A stretch of DNA of 64,000 bases, from NCBI RefSeq assembly GCF_013416525.1, contig NZ_JACCEM010000001.1:434001-498000 (forward strand), in the 5' to 3' direction. Within the stretch, counting starts at the first letter, position 1. Each line of letters begins with the position of its first letter. A program made the translations under genes and the position numbers. Positions 8,849-17,436 of the stretch are shown here, in pieces. Below the pieces are notes generated by a model that saw only the letters and a program-made list of their open reading frames with translations, made no database searches and had not been told where the DNA came from. The stretch comes from Parapusillimonas granuli. Lineage in GTDB: Bacteria > Pseudomonadota > Gammaproteobacteria > Burkholderiales > Burkholderiaceae_B.

Positions 8849-9894
8849 CTGATCTCGGCGTTCCAGCGTTCAATGATGCCGGGCGTCGCTTTCGTCAGTT
8901 CGTCCATGCCGGGCACGGTGCCTTGCGCCACCGGCATGATACGGTGGCGGGTCGCTTCGGGAATGACGACCCTGGTATTGGTGGGCGTGTACTGGATGAG
9001 CTTGTAGTACTCCAGCAAAGGTTCGGGATCCAGCAGCGTGTTGACCCATTCGAAAGCGAGGTCGGCGTTCGGACCCTTGACGACTTGCGCCGGCACCAGC
9101 GAGAACAGGGAAGAGGGTGCCAGCCGCTTGAAGTCCAGGTTGGCGTCGCCGGAATCCATCATGGCGTAGATGCGGCCGTCCCAAAGCCAGCCGATCTCGG
9201 CTTCGCGCGATACGATGAGGCGCTCGGCCTCGATCGCCGTGCCCCAGAATTTCGTGACGTAGGGCTTCATCTTGCGCAAAGCCTGGAAGGCCGGATCCAG
9301 GTTGCTCATGCTGCCGCCGAGCGACACGGCCAGGTGCCAGATGAGTTCCGGCGTCCAGGCATAGGAGATGTCCGGGAAGGCGATGTTCTTGCCGAATTCG
9401 CCTTTTCCGGCTCTTTCGAGGAATTCCGGCCAGCTGTCCGGCGCTTGCTTGACCTTCCTTTTATCGAACCAGATTCCCGAGGCGCCGTATTGGTAGGACA
9501 CGCCGTAGGAATCCCAAGGCTCATAGAACTGTTTTGGAATGTCGCGGAGATTGGGCACCTTCTCGGGTGTGAGCTTCAGCACCAGGCCTTTCTTGATGAG
9601 GCTCAGGGCCAGGATTTCACTGTTGTCGACGGCATCGAGCGGCGGCCGGTTGGGCTGTGATTCGATTTGCGCCGTCCATTGCGCCGGACCGCCCAGGACG
9701 ATCTTGACGTCGGCCCCGGTTTTTTTCTTGAAGAACGGCGCGAAGTGGGTACGGATGGATTGTTCCCAGCGTCCTCCCAGTGTCGTCACGGTGATTGAAT
9801 TGCTTTGCGCAAAGACCAGGCTCGTGCGCTGAGTGGCCGCCAGCGCGGCCGTGCCCGCCATCATGCCCAGCATTTTTCGGCGTGAGATTTCCAT
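8845..9894 (-). CDS. ABC importer substrate-binding protein (PotD/COG0687-like)
   Basis: A 349-residue periplasmic binding protein. The N-terminus EISRRKMLGMMAGTAALAA has a twin-arginine-like SRRKML and a hydrophobic core, so export by Tat is possible. The mature part begins SITVTTLGGRWEQSI, as in spermidine/putrescine-type binding proteins; the segment WDSYGVSYQYGASGIWFDK fits the domain hinge. AGGAGG lies 6 bases before the ATG. It is the first gene of the five-gene operon and faces a GntR regulator. The ligand may be a polyamine, opine or amino-acid-like compound; the sequence does not decide. Confidence 0.88.
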   Translation of the reverse strand: MEISRRKMLGMMAGTAALAATQRTSLVFAQSNSITVTTLGGRWEQSIRTHFAPFFKKKTGADVKIVLGGPAQWTAQIESQPNRPPLDAVDNSEILALSLIKKGLVLKLTPEKVPNLRDIPKQFYEPWDSYGVSYQYGASGIWFDKRKVKQAPDSWPEFLERAGKGEFGKNIAFPDISYAWTPELIWHLAVSLGGSMSNLDPAFQALRKMKPYVTKFWGTAIEAERLIVSREAEIGWLWDGRIYAMMDSGDANLDFKRLAPSSLFSLVPAQVVKGPNADLAFEWVNTLLDPEPLLEYYKLIQYTPTNTRVVIPEATRHRIMPVAQGTVPGMDELTKATPGIIERWNAEIR

Positions 9895-9984
9895 GCTGCC
9901 TCCTAGTTGTTGGCCGTCGGGGGTCCGTACGGTCCTTTATGGTTGATGAGAATATAGGCTGATTGAATAAAATATGCAATTATT

Positions 9985-9994
9985 TTGGATACAA
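9985..9994. promoter_or_regulatory. Possible GntR/FCD operator in AT-rich divergent promoter region
   Basis: The 266 bases between the importer operon and the gntR gene (9895-10160) are strikingly AT-rich and should hold both promoters. TTGGATACAA (9985-9994) resembles the TTG-N4-CAA shape of FCD-type GntR operators. It is a single short match with only three paired bases on each side, so this is a candidate only. Confidence 0.3.
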
Positions 9995-10160
9995 TCTACA
10001 TAAAATAGTCGTTTAATATGATTTAAATAATTGATATCTATGAACAAAAATTTTATGAGACAGCGATTTGTCTTTAAATCTACGATTTGATTTTCATCGT
10101 TTTTAAGCATAAAGTTCTCCCCTACACACCATTCCGCGCACTGGGCATCGCACTTCTGAA

Positions 10161-10862
10161 ATGGATCGCTCAGCGACGACAACACTTACGACCGCCATGG
10201 CAGAACAACAACACACAGACAATCACGTTCAATCCCTTCCTGAAATGGTGTATCAGCGACTGCGCAGCGGTGTCCTGAAAGGGGAATTCCCGCCGGGCCA
10301 GATCCTGCGCCAGGAGGAGCTCGCCCAGCGTTTCGGCGCCAGCCGGGTGCCGTTGCGTGAGGCGATGACCCGGCTGGAAACAGAGGGCCTGCTCGAGCTG
10401 AGGCCCCGCCGGGGCTATGCGGTCATTTCTCTCGAACCGGAGGAAATACAGGAAATCTTCGCGCTGCGCGCCATCATCGAGGGGCACGCCGGCGCCGCCG
10501 CCGCCTTGGCGCGTACGGACAAGGACATCAAGGCGGTGAAGGCCCTGCTGCTCAAGATGGAAAAGGTAAGCATCTCGACACCCGAGAAGGCCAATGCCTG
10601 GCTGGAATTGAACTCAGCCTTCCACGACAGGATCTTCCTGAGCGCTGGCCTGCGGCACGTATCGCGCGTGGCGCTCATGCTGCGCGACATGGTGGAGCCC
10701 TATATCCGCATCGAAATCGGCCTCACCATGGACGTCGCCGAAGCTCAGGTGGAGCACCGCCAGATATTCGATGCCTTGGTGGCGGGCGATTCGGAGCGCC
10801 TCGGCCATTTGAGCAAGATCCATTGCGAACACACCGCCGCGCGGCTGATCAAGGCGTTGTGA
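10161..10862 (+). CDS. GntR-family regulator, FadR/FCD subfamily
   Basis: A 233-residue DNA-binding regulator. An N-terminal winged helix-turn-helix (VYQRLRSGVLKGEFPPGQ, then QRFGASRVPLREAMTRLE) is followed by an all-helical FCD effector domain with its usual metal/ligand histidine positions (NSAFHDRIF, VEHRQIFDAL, KIHCEHT). It is divergent from the importer/Rid operon and probably controls it in response to the transported compound. The ATG at 10161 has no clear ribosome site; an ATG at 10197 is an equally possible start and would still keep the whole DNA-binding domain. Confidence 0.9.
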   Translation: MDRSATTTLTTAMAEQQHTDNHVQSLPEMVYQRLRSGVLKGEFPPGQILRQEELAQRFGASRVPLREAMTRLETEGLLELRPRRGYAVISLEPEEIQEIFALRAIIEGHAGAAAALARTDKDIKAVKALLLKMEKVSISTPEKANAWLELNSAFHDRIFLSAGLRHVSRVALMLRDMVEPYIRIEIGLTMDVAEAQVEHRQIFDALVAGDSERLGHLSKIHCEHTAARLIKAL

Positions 10863-10912
10863 CGGGCACTCGCGCAGGGCCGGCCACGCGGGCCCGGATC
10901 ACGGCATGAGCT

Positions 10913-11548
10913 TCAATCGATCAGCTTGTGCCTGAGCGCATACTGCACCAGCTCGGCATTGTTGCCGAGATTGAGCTTTTGCATGATGCGGCTGCGGTAG
11001 GTGCTGACGGTCTTGACGCTGAGGAACAGCTGCGTGCCGATGTCGGTCAGGCGCTGGCCCTTGACGATGAGCATCATGATCTCGAATTCGCGTGAAGACA
11101 ATCTTGCCTGCGGCGCTTCTTCGGCGTCGTCGGACCGGCTGTGGCGCAGGACCCGGTCCAGGATTTCGGCGGGGAAGTATTTGCCGCCGGCGGCCACCTT
11201 GCGGATGCAGGTGATCAATTCGTGGAAGTCCATGTCCTTGGCGATGTAGCCGCTGGCGCCGGCGTCCAGCGCGCGCAGCGCATAGGTTTCGGCGGGATAC
11301 ATGCTCAGGACGATGACGGGCGGCGCGGGCTTTTCGGCCTTGATGGACGGCAGGACGTCCAGCCCGCTCCTGCCTTTCATGTTGATGTCCAGCAGCACCA
11401 CGTCGATGGGCGTGGTGCGCAGGCACATGAGCGCATCGCCCGCGTCGGCGGTTTCCGCGACGACGGCCATGTCGTTTTCCTCGTGCAGCAGGCGCTTGAG
11501 GCCGTCCCGGAAAATCGTGTGGTCGTCGACGAGGAGTATGCGTATCAT
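10913..11548 (-). CDS. NarL/FixJ-type response regulator
   Basis: A 211-residue two-component regulator. The receiver domain has the acidic pair DD at 8-9, the phospho-acceptor Asp54 (VVLLDINM) and the conserved lysine in GYIAKDM. The C-terminal LuxR helix-turn-helix is LSSREFEIMMLIVKGQR, then VKTVSTYRSRIMQKL. The ATG at 11548 is used because the receiver starts MIRILLVDDH; an upstream ATG adds 12 residues that do not look like the fold. It lies just after a Bug receptor gene on the same strand. The matching histidine kinase is divergent at 12712, so the pair probably regulates the receptor or its substrate pathway. Confidence 0.92.
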   Translation of the reverse strand: MIRILLVDDHTIFRDGLKRLLHEENDMAVVAETADAGDALMCLRTTPIDVVLLDINMKGRSGLDVLPSIKAEKPAPPVIVLSMYPAETYALRALDAGASGYIAKDMDFHELITCIRKVAAGGKYFPAEILDRVLRHSRSDDAEEAPQARLSSREFEIMMLIVKGQRLTDIGTQLFLSVKTVSTYRSRIMQKLNLGNNAELVQYALRHKLID

Positions 11549-11561
11549 GGTTTCATGGAAG

Positions 11562-12554
11562 CTAGCTTGCGCGCGGCACGTCAAGCGCCTTGAGTATACG
11601 GGCTTCGCTGTCGACGGACTCCGCCGCGAACCGGCGGAACTGTTCGCCGGTCATGTACTGCGCGGTCATGTCGAATTTCTTCAGGTTCTCCAGGAAGGCG
11701 GGCTGTTGCATCGCCTTGTGGAAGCCGTCGTGCAGCGCCTGGACCACTTGCGGCGGCGTCCCCTTGGGCGCGGCAAGCCCCCAGGGCGAGGTCTGCACCA
11801 TGTCGATGCCGACTTCGCGCAGTGTCGGCACGTTGGGGAAGCGTTCGGCCCGTTTGTCCGACCAGATCACCAGCAGGCGCATCTTGCCGGACTCGACGTA
11901 CGGCACCCACGACGAAGCGTCCGCGATCGACATTATATGGCCGCCCAGCAGCGCCGGAATGGCATCCGCCACGCCTTTGTAGGGCACGTGCGTCAATTGG
12001 ATGCCCAGCTGGCGGGAGATCTGCTCCATGGTCAGGTGCTGGGTCGTCAGGCTGCCGACCGTGCCGTAGGTGAGTTCGCCGGGATGTTTTTTGGCGTACT
12101 CGACGTATTGCTCGAAGGTCTGGATCGGGGATGATTCCGGCACGACCAGGCCCCAGGTGAAGCCGGTGATGCGGATGACGTATTCCAGGTCGTTGACCGG
12201 ATCCCAGGTCATCTTGGTGGTGTAGGGCAGCCGATACACGCTCATTGGAATGATGCCGATCGTATAGCCGTCGGGCCGCGCGTTCTGCAGCTGATGCCCG
12301 GGAAGGACGCCGCCCGCGCCCGGCTTGTTTTCGACGATCACGGGCTGCCCCATGATTTTCGACGCCTCTTCGGCCAGAGCGCGGACCACCACGTCGGTCA
12401 CGCCGCCCGCGGTGAATCCGACGAGGATGCGTATGGGTTGCCGCGGAAAGGCCTCGGACGCCGAGGCGGTGCTCAACATGCCGGGTATCGATGAAGTGGC
12501 CAAAGCGGCGCCCAGGCCCAGGCTGCTCTTGCTGAGAAAATCGCGTCGGTTCAA
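11562..12554 (-). CDS. Bug-type periplasmic solute receptor (TctC family)
   Basis: A 330-residue receptor of the Bug family, which binds carboxylates and other small ligands, sometimes for TctAB-type transporters. The leader has a twin-arginine motif (NRRDFLSKSS), suggesting Tat export. Family signatures are [38 protein letters not shown] and HVPYKG. The start is a TTG with AGGAG 7 bases before it. It sits between the response regulator gene and the divergent kinase gene. This recalls the Bordetella BctC/BctDE citrate-sensing arrangement, but here the kinase has no membrane segment, so direct receptor-kinase contact is unlikely. Confidence 0.9.
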   Translation of the reverse strand: MNRRDFLSKSSLGLGAALATSSIPGMLSTASASEAFPRQPIRILVGFTAGGVTDVVVRALAEEASKIMGQPVIVENKPGAGGVLPGHQLQNARPDGYTIGIIPMSVYRLPYTTKMTWDPVNDLEYVIRITGFTWGLVVPESSPIQTFEQYVEYAKKHPGELTYGTVGSLTTQHLTMEQISRQLGIQLTHVPYKGVADAIPALLGGHIMSIADASSWVPYVESGKMRLLVIWSDKRAERFPNVPTLREVGIDMVQTSPWGLAAPKGTPPQVVQALHDGFHKAMQQPAFLENLKKFDMTAQYMTGEQFRRFAAESVDSEARILKALDVPRAS

Positions 12555-12711
12555 AGTGGTCTCCTGCGTGAGAATGGAAGGCGGATTGCCGAGTTTTTAT
12601 CGCCAAGGATTTATGGATTACTCTATGGCAGTGTAGACAAGGTCCCGCGCCGCACGCAGTCAGAAGGCGCTGAAGACCGAGTCAGTTTATTCCTACACTT
12701 CAGGCATCTCC

Positions 12712-13854
12712 ATGATCCCGGTCGACCCTTCCTCTCCCGCTGAACTGGCGAATTACCGCTATCTGTTCGAAGGCCTGATCGAGCAGTCGGTGGCGGGCAT
12801 CTACCTGCTCCAGAACGACAAGCTCATTTATGTGAACGAGGCGTTTGCAAAAATGTGCGGCACCTCGCGCGACAAGCTCGCGGGAAAATCGCTCGCCGAT
12901 GTCGCGCCCCGGGATCAGCGCGATGAGCTGCTGCGCCAGTACGCGCGCCGGCTGCGCGGCGAATCGCCCGAGAACACCTTCATCGTCCGGATCAAGCGCC
13001 CGAACGAAAGCACGATGCGGGCGATCGAGATCCATGGGCGGCTCATTTCGTATCGCGGCGAACCGGCGGTGATCGGCGTGGGCATCGATGCCACGTCGCG
13101 CTTGCTGCGGCATCAGGAGCTGGAAGATTCCAAAGCCAGGCTCAGCGAGCTGCTGACCTACATACAGAAAGTCAGGGACGAAGAGCGCCTGGACATTTCA
13201 ATGGAGCTGCATGACGCGGTGGGGGGCATGTTGTCGGCTCTGCGCTTCGACCTCATCCGGATCGGCAAGAAGATAGGCAGGCTCACGCCCTTGCAGCACA
13301 GCCACGAGGCGAAGGTGCAATTGGGCGAACTGGAAGACACCGCCGAACAGGCCATGCAGCTGGTCCAGGACACCATCAAGGTGGTGCGGCAGATTTCCGA
13401 AGACCTGCACCCCAGCGCATTGCCGCACCTGGGCATCGCCGAAGCCATCAAGAACGACTTGGAGAAGTTCGAGTCCCGCTACGGGATACGGGGCGATTTC
13501 CATCATGCCGGCGCGCGGGCCGACTTCCCGGACGAGACGGTGCGCGACCTTTACCGCATTTTCCAGGAAGGGCTGAACAATGTGGCCAAGCATGCCCGGG
13601 CGACCCGGGTGGCGGTATCCATCCGGCAGGCCGATCAGTGGTTCGTTCTCAGCATGGAGGACGACGGCGTGGGCATGGCCGGCCATGCGCCGCAGCCGGG
13701 GAAATACGGCTTGTCGACGATGCGCGAACGCGTGCGCCGGTACGGCGGCACGCTGGACATCGCGCCGGGCGCGCAAGGCGGCGTACGGCTGACGGTCGGC
13801 ATTCCGGTGGCCGGCATTCCGGTGGCCGGCAGCCCGGTGGCCGGCCAGCGCTAG
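12712..13854 (+). CDS. Soluble PAS-domain histidine kinase (NarX/HPK7 type)
   Basis: A 380-residue kinase with no membrane segment. A PAS domain covers about 15-130 (YLFEGLIEQSVAGIYLL and following). A HisKA_3 dimerisation helix carries the likely phosphorylated His167 (SMELHDAVGG), and a HATPase domain shows the N box (EGLNNVAKHA), DDGVGM and YGLSTMRER. The last 17 residues consist of three IPVAG-like units and QR. It should sense a cytoplasmic signal and phosphorylate the NarL-type regulator at 10913. Its stop codon shares the bases CTAG with the stop of the convergent hydratase gene. Confidence 0.92.
   Translation: MIPVDPSSPAELANYRYLFEGLIEQSVAGIYLLQNDKLIYVNEAFAKMCGTSRDKLAGKSLADVAPRDQRDELLRQYARRLRGESPENTFIVRIKRPNESTMRAIEIHGRLISYRGEPAVIGVGIDATSRLLRHQELEDSKARLSELLTYIQKVRDEERLDISMELHDAVGGMLSALRFDLIRIGKKIGRLTPLQHSHEAKVQLGELEDTAEQAMQLVQDTIKVVRQISEDLHPSALPHLGIAEAIKNDLEKFESRYGIRGDFHHAGARADFPDETVRDLYRIFQEGLNNVAKHARATRVAVSIRQADQWFVLSMEDDGVGMAGHAPQPGKYGLSTMRERVRRYGGTLDIAPGAQGGVRLTVGIPVAGIPVAGSPVAGQR
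13801..13845 (+). repeat. Three tandem 15-bp units at the 3' end of the kinase gene
   Basis: ATTCCGGTGGCCGGC occurs twice in succession (13801-13815, 13816-13830), followed by a third unit with two changes near its start (13831-13845). Each unit encodes IPVAG or SPVAG. Because the unit is a multiple of three, copy-number slippage would change only the length of the kinase tail. Confidence 0.9.
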
Positions 13855-14639
13855 CGCCCGGTGAAGACCGCCGCGCGCCGTTCGACGAAGGACTGTATGC
13901 CTTCCTTGAAATCGTCCGAGGCGAACACCTTGGCCCGGATGTCGGGAATGCATGCCACGGCCGCCTGCTCGGCGGCGTCGATGAATTGCATGGCGGCCTG
14001 CTTGGTTGCGCGCAGGCCCAGTGGCGCGCAGGCGCAGATTCTTTCCGCAAGATTCTTCGCGCGGTCCAGATGCTGGCCGAAGGGCACCACCTCTTGCACG
14101 AATCCCAGTTCGCGGGCGCGCTGGGCGTCGAACTCTTCGCACAGGAAGAGATGGTACATGGCGTTGCCCCAGCCGGTGCGCGTCAGATAGCGGAAATGCG
14201 CGCCCCCCAGCGGAGCGATCCCGCGCTTGGCTTCGAGCTGGCCGAAACGCGCCGTGTCGGCGGCCACCACGATATCGCAGGCCAGCATGATTTCGATGCC
14301 CACGGTGTAGGTGATGCCCTGGACGACGGCGATCAGCGGCTTGGTGCAGCGGCGCTTGAGGCCGAAGGGATCCACCCATGCCTCCGGCCGCGGCTTGGCG
14401 GTCGCGTTGGGGCCGAAGAACTTGGGCATGTCCAGGCCCGCGGTGGTGTGCTCGCCCGCCGAGCACAGTATCCCCACCCACAGGTCGTCGTTTTCCTCGA
14501 AGGCGGTGAGGTGCCGCGCGAGCTGCTCCATCATCTCGGGCGAGTAGGCGTTTTTCTTTCTGACGTTGTCGACGGTGATGATGCAGACATGGCCGTCTAT
14601 CTCCATCCGCACTTCACCTTGCTGATTGTCCGCTTGCAT
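13851..14639 (-). CDS. Enoyl-CoA hydratase/isomerase family protein (both catalytic Glu present)
   Basis: A 262-residue crotonase-fold enzyme, last gene of the - strand acyl-CoA operon. The oxyanion-hole region reads AGEHTTAGLDM and the second segment GITYTVGIEIMLACD. By alignment with FadB-type hydratases the glutamate in GIEIML and the one in LEAKRGIAPLGG match the two catalytic acids, so hydration of a 2-enoyl-CoA is plausible. A long insert (PKFFGPNATAKPRPEAW) follows the first motif. GGAG precedes the ATG. Its stop overlaps that of the convergent kinase gene. Confidence 0.88.
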   Translation of the reverse strand: MQADNQQGEVRMEIDGHVCIITVDNVRKKNAYSPEMMEQLARHLTAFEENDDLWVGILCSAGEHTTAGLDMPKFFGPNATAKPRPEAWVDPFGLKRRCTKPLIAVVQGITYTVGIEIMLACDIVVAADTARFGQLEAKRGIAPLGGAHFRYLTRTGWGNAMYHLFLCEEFDAQRARELGFVQEVVPFGQHLDRAKNLAERICACAPLGLRATKQAAMQFIDAAEQAAVACIPDIRAKVFASDDFKEGIQSFVERRAAVFTGR

Positions 14640-14693
14640 GATTGCTCCTTGCTTTGCTTGCCGGTTCGGTTCCGTAATACGGGCGATTGCGCT

Positions 14694-15491
14694 TCACACC
14701 ACTTTCTTGGCGCGCGCGATGGTGGAATCCAGCCCCTTCCGGAGGTGGGACTGGAACTCCTCGGTGACGTGGGACAGCTGGTGGACGTCGAAATGCGCGG
14801 TGATGGCCGAGCGGAAGCCCTGGGCATCCCAGGTGCGGTTCAGGGAGCGCTTGGTGAAACGGATGCCGTAAGGCGGGGCCTGCGCCACCGAATTGGCCAG
14901 GGCCAGGGTCGCCTCTTCCAGCTGCGCCACCGGCACGACTTTGTTGATCATGCCGATCTGCAAGGCTTCGTCGGCGGAGATGCGGGCGCCGGTGAAGATC
15001 ATCTCCTTCGCCTTGCGCATGCTCATCACCCATGGGTGGATCAGCACTTCCAGGCTGGCGGTTCCCATCGAATGGGCGACGGGATCGGAGAAGAAGGCGT
15101 TGTCGGCGCAGACGATGAGGTCGCACATATTGGCCACCATGAAGCCGCCGGCGATGCAGGCGCCTTGCACTTGCGCGATGGTGGGCTTCTTCAGGTCATG
15201 GATGCGCAGGCAGTATTCCAGGAAATGCTCTTCTTCGTATTCCCAGCGCTGTTCGACGGTGGGATTGGGGCGTTCGACCTTGGCGGATTTCAGGTCGTGG
15301 CCCGCCGAAAAATGGTCCCCCGTGGCGCCGATGACGACCACGCGGACGCCGTCGTCGGCCTCGGCCGCGCGCAGGGCGTGATCGAGCTCGCGCAGCAGCG
15401 AGCGGTCCTGCGCGTTGCGCACGGCCGGGCGGTTCAGCCGGATGCGGGCGACGGCGCCGAGCCGTTCGCTGGTGATGTTCTGGTATTCCAT
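14694..15491 (-). CDS. Crotonase-family protein lacking the usual catalytic Glu pair
   Basis: A 265-residue crotonase-fold protein with the CoA-binding/oxyanion region GATGDHFSAGHDLKSAK and GACIAGGFMVANMCD. Where hydratases have glutamate in the second motif this protein has methionine (GGFMVA), and at the other catalytic position it has aspartate (FSDPVAHSMG). It may therefore be an isomerase, hydrolase or decarboxylase instead of a hydratase. The residue alignment is by eye. It lies between the ligase gene (35 bases upstream) and the second crotonase, so it should act on the same CoA ester. GGAG precedes the ATG. Confidence 0.85.
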   Translation of the reverse strand: MEYQNITSERLGAVARIRLNRPAVRNAQDRSLLRELDHALRAAEADDGVRVVVIGATGDHFSAGHDLKSAKVERPNPTVEQRWEYEEEHFLEYCLRIHDLKKPTIAQVQGACIAGGFMVANMCDLIVCADNAFFSDPVAHSMGTASLEVLIHPWVMSMRKAKEMIFTGARISADEALQIGMINKVVPVAQLEEATLALANSVAQAPPYGIRFTKRSLNRTWDAQGFRSAITAHFDVHQLSHVTEEFQSHLRKGLDSTIARAKKVV

Positions 15492-15526
15492 TTCGATTCT
15501 CCAATAAGCGGGTGTTGCGGGTCAGC

Positions 15527-17419
15527 TCACGTCCGTAATATGTCGATGTCCAGCGGCAGCCCGCTCAGGGCCCGGCGCGCATGCGCCTCGTCGATGTCGC
15601 GGGAGTCCAGGTATACACGGGCTTTCAGGCTGCCGGCGGGCCCGTCCAGGGCCTCGGCGCGGAAACCGCCGGCGATGCCCGCGTTGTTCAGGATGAGGCG
15701 GATGCCGTCTTCCAGCGCCGACCGGCGCAGCGGCTGACACAGGATCTTTCCCATCGGCGACTTGGGAATTTCATGCGTGATGCGGCAAGCTTTGGGGATG
15801 GCCGCGCGCTCGTGAGCGCGCGCCGCGACGAAGTCGAGCAGGTCTTGCGCGCCGGCGCTTGCGCCGCCCTTCAGCTGGACGTAGGCGACCGGCACTTCGC
15901 CGGCGTGCGCGTCCGGGCGGCCCACCACCACGGCTTCCACGACGTCGGGGTGCCGATACAGGATTTCTTCGACCGCCTTCGGGTCGATGTTGTGGCCGCC
16001 GCGAATGATCACATCCTTGGCCCGGCCCACGATCCATACATAGCCGTCCGCGTCGACACGGGCGATGTCGCCGGTATTGAGCCATTTTCCGGGCTCCAGC
16101 CAGATGTCGGCATCCCGCGAGGGATCGGCATAGCCCGGGAACATCGTCGGGCCGCTCGTGGCCAGGATGCCCGCCTCGCCGACGGCGCAGTCGGTGATGG
16201 CGCCGTGGCCGTCGCGGCGCACGACGCGGACGGCGTGATAGGGAAAGGGCAGGCCGACCGAGCCCGTCTTCACTCGGCCGTTACGGGGATTCATCATCAT
16301 GACGGACGTGGTTTCGGTCATGCCGTAGCCTTCCCGGACCTCGAAGCCCGACATCCGGAGGAAGGTCTGGGCGACATGCTCGGACAAGGGCGCGGAGCCC
16401 GACAGCACGCCCTTCAGGGATGCGAGGTCGCGGCGATCCAGGGGGCGCTGGACGAGCTGGTTCATGATGGTCGGCACGATCGTGAGATAGGCGATGGACA
16501 AGCGCCGCACGATGGACCAGATGTGCTCGACCAGCCCGGGGTGGCGCCAGCCCGCCGACGTCGCCAGTACGAGGCGCCCGCCGCGCGCAAGCGTTGCGAG
16601 GCTGCCCGCATAGGCGCCCACCACGTGGAACAGCGGCGTGGCCGACAGCCGCGCTTCCCCCGCCTGGATGCCCGCCACGGCGGCGCTCAGCCAGGCGCTG
16701 GCGACCACCCCGTCATGGGTGTGGCGCGCGAGCTTGGGCGCTCCGGTGGTGCCGCCCGTGGGGAACAGCGCCGCGATGGCCGAGCCGCCGGGCAGGCCGC
16801 TGCGATCGAGCTCCGCGGAAAAGGTATCGATGACTTCGTCGTATTCGATGAACCGGATGCCTTGCGGAATTGCACCGCCTCGGTCTCCGCCGATCCGTAT
16901 GACGGTGCGCAGCCGGGGGCAGGACGCAACAATGCCTTCGACCTTTTTCCAGCAGTCGACCAGCGCATCGCCGCCGTGGACGAAAAGCACGGTCGAGCCG
17001 GACGCCTTCATGATCTCCGCGATGGCTTCCGGCTCCATCATCCAGTTCACGGGATTGGCGACGCACACCGCCTGCGTTCCCCACAAGGCGAACTGCCCTT
17101 CGGGCGTGTTGGCGAGCAACAGGGATACGGCGTCTTGCGGACCGATGCCGAGGGAGCGGATGAGGTTCGCCGTTTGATGGATGCGCTGCAGCAGCAGGCC
17201 GTAGCGGATCGAGCGCCTGCTTGCCTCGCAGCGGTCCGGTTCGCTGAAGAAATCGATGGCGGTGGCCTCGGGATCGTGCAGGCAAGCGGCGCGCAGGAAC
17301 TCATAAGTCGATCTGGGCAAGCCCCAGGCGTCCAGGGCTTTGCGCTCGAACTGTATTTTCCGGTCCATGCTCGACAGATCGGCGTCGAGCCAGTAGCTGG
17401 GTGGCGTGGCGGGTTTCAC
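15527..17419 (-). CDS. Acyl-CoA synthetase (AMP-binding, ANL superfamily)
   Basis: A 630-residue ligase that would activate a carboxylic acid to its CoA ester through an acyl-adenylate. Motifs: the P-loop PTGGTTGAPKLARHT, the aromatic-acid-like YGMTETTSV, the hinge region TGDIARVDADGYVWIVGRAKD and the C-terminal lysine region PKSPMGKIL. About 65 residues follow that lysine, a longer tail than usual. The GTG at 17419 follows the dehydrogenase stop by 17 bases but has no clear ribosome site; an ATG at 17370 (MDRKIQFER) is the alternative. It is the second gene of the operon dehydrogenase-ligase-crotonase-crotonase. Confidence 0.87.
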   Translation of the reverse strand: MKPATPPSYWLDADLSSMDRKIQFERKALDAWGLPRSTYEFLRAACLHDPEATAIDFFSEPDRCEASRRSIRYGLLLQRIHQTANLIRSLGIGPQDAVSLLLANTPEGQFALWGTQAVCVANPVNWMMEPEAIAEIMKASGSTVLFVHGGDALVDCWKKVEGIVASCPRLRTVIRIGGDRGGAIPQGIRFIEYDEVIDTFSAELDRSGLPGGSAIAALFPTGGTTGAPKLARHTHDGVVASAWLSAAVAGIQAGEARLSATPLFHVVGAYAGSLATLARGGRLVLATSAGWRHPGLVEHIWSIVRRLSIAYLTIVPTIMNQLVQRPLDRRDLASLKGVLSGSAPLSEHVAQTFLRMSGFEVREGYGMTETTSVMMMNPRNGRVKTGSVGLPFPYHAVRVVRRDGHGAITDCAVGEAGILATSGPTMFPGYADPSRDADIWLEPGKWLNTGDIARVDADGYVWIVGRAKDVIIRGGHNIDPKAVEEILYRHPDVVEAVVVGRPDAHAGEVPVAYVQLKGGASAGAQDLLDFVAARAHERAAIPKACRITHEIPKSPMGKILCQPLRRSALEDGIRLILNNAGIAGGFRAEALDGPAGSLKARVYLDSRDIDEAHARRALSGLPLDIDILRT

Positions 17420-17436
17420 GTTGATTCGAGCCGGGT

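Noticed and set aside
7134-8873. Single long frame covering both permeases of the second importer
   Set aside because: The upstream part is a shadow of permease 1; permease 2 starts at the ATG at 7922 in an ATGA overlap.
12620-12700. AGTGTAG / CTACACT inverted pair between the Bug and kinase genes
   Set aside because: The arms are only 7 bp and about 55 bases apart, so chance is likely.
13638-15737. 699-residue + strand open frame opposite the hydratase genes
   Set aside because: It lies antisense to two clear crotonase genes, has a low-complexity Arg/Gly/Ala-rich sequence and no family motifs; it is a GC-rich codon shadow.
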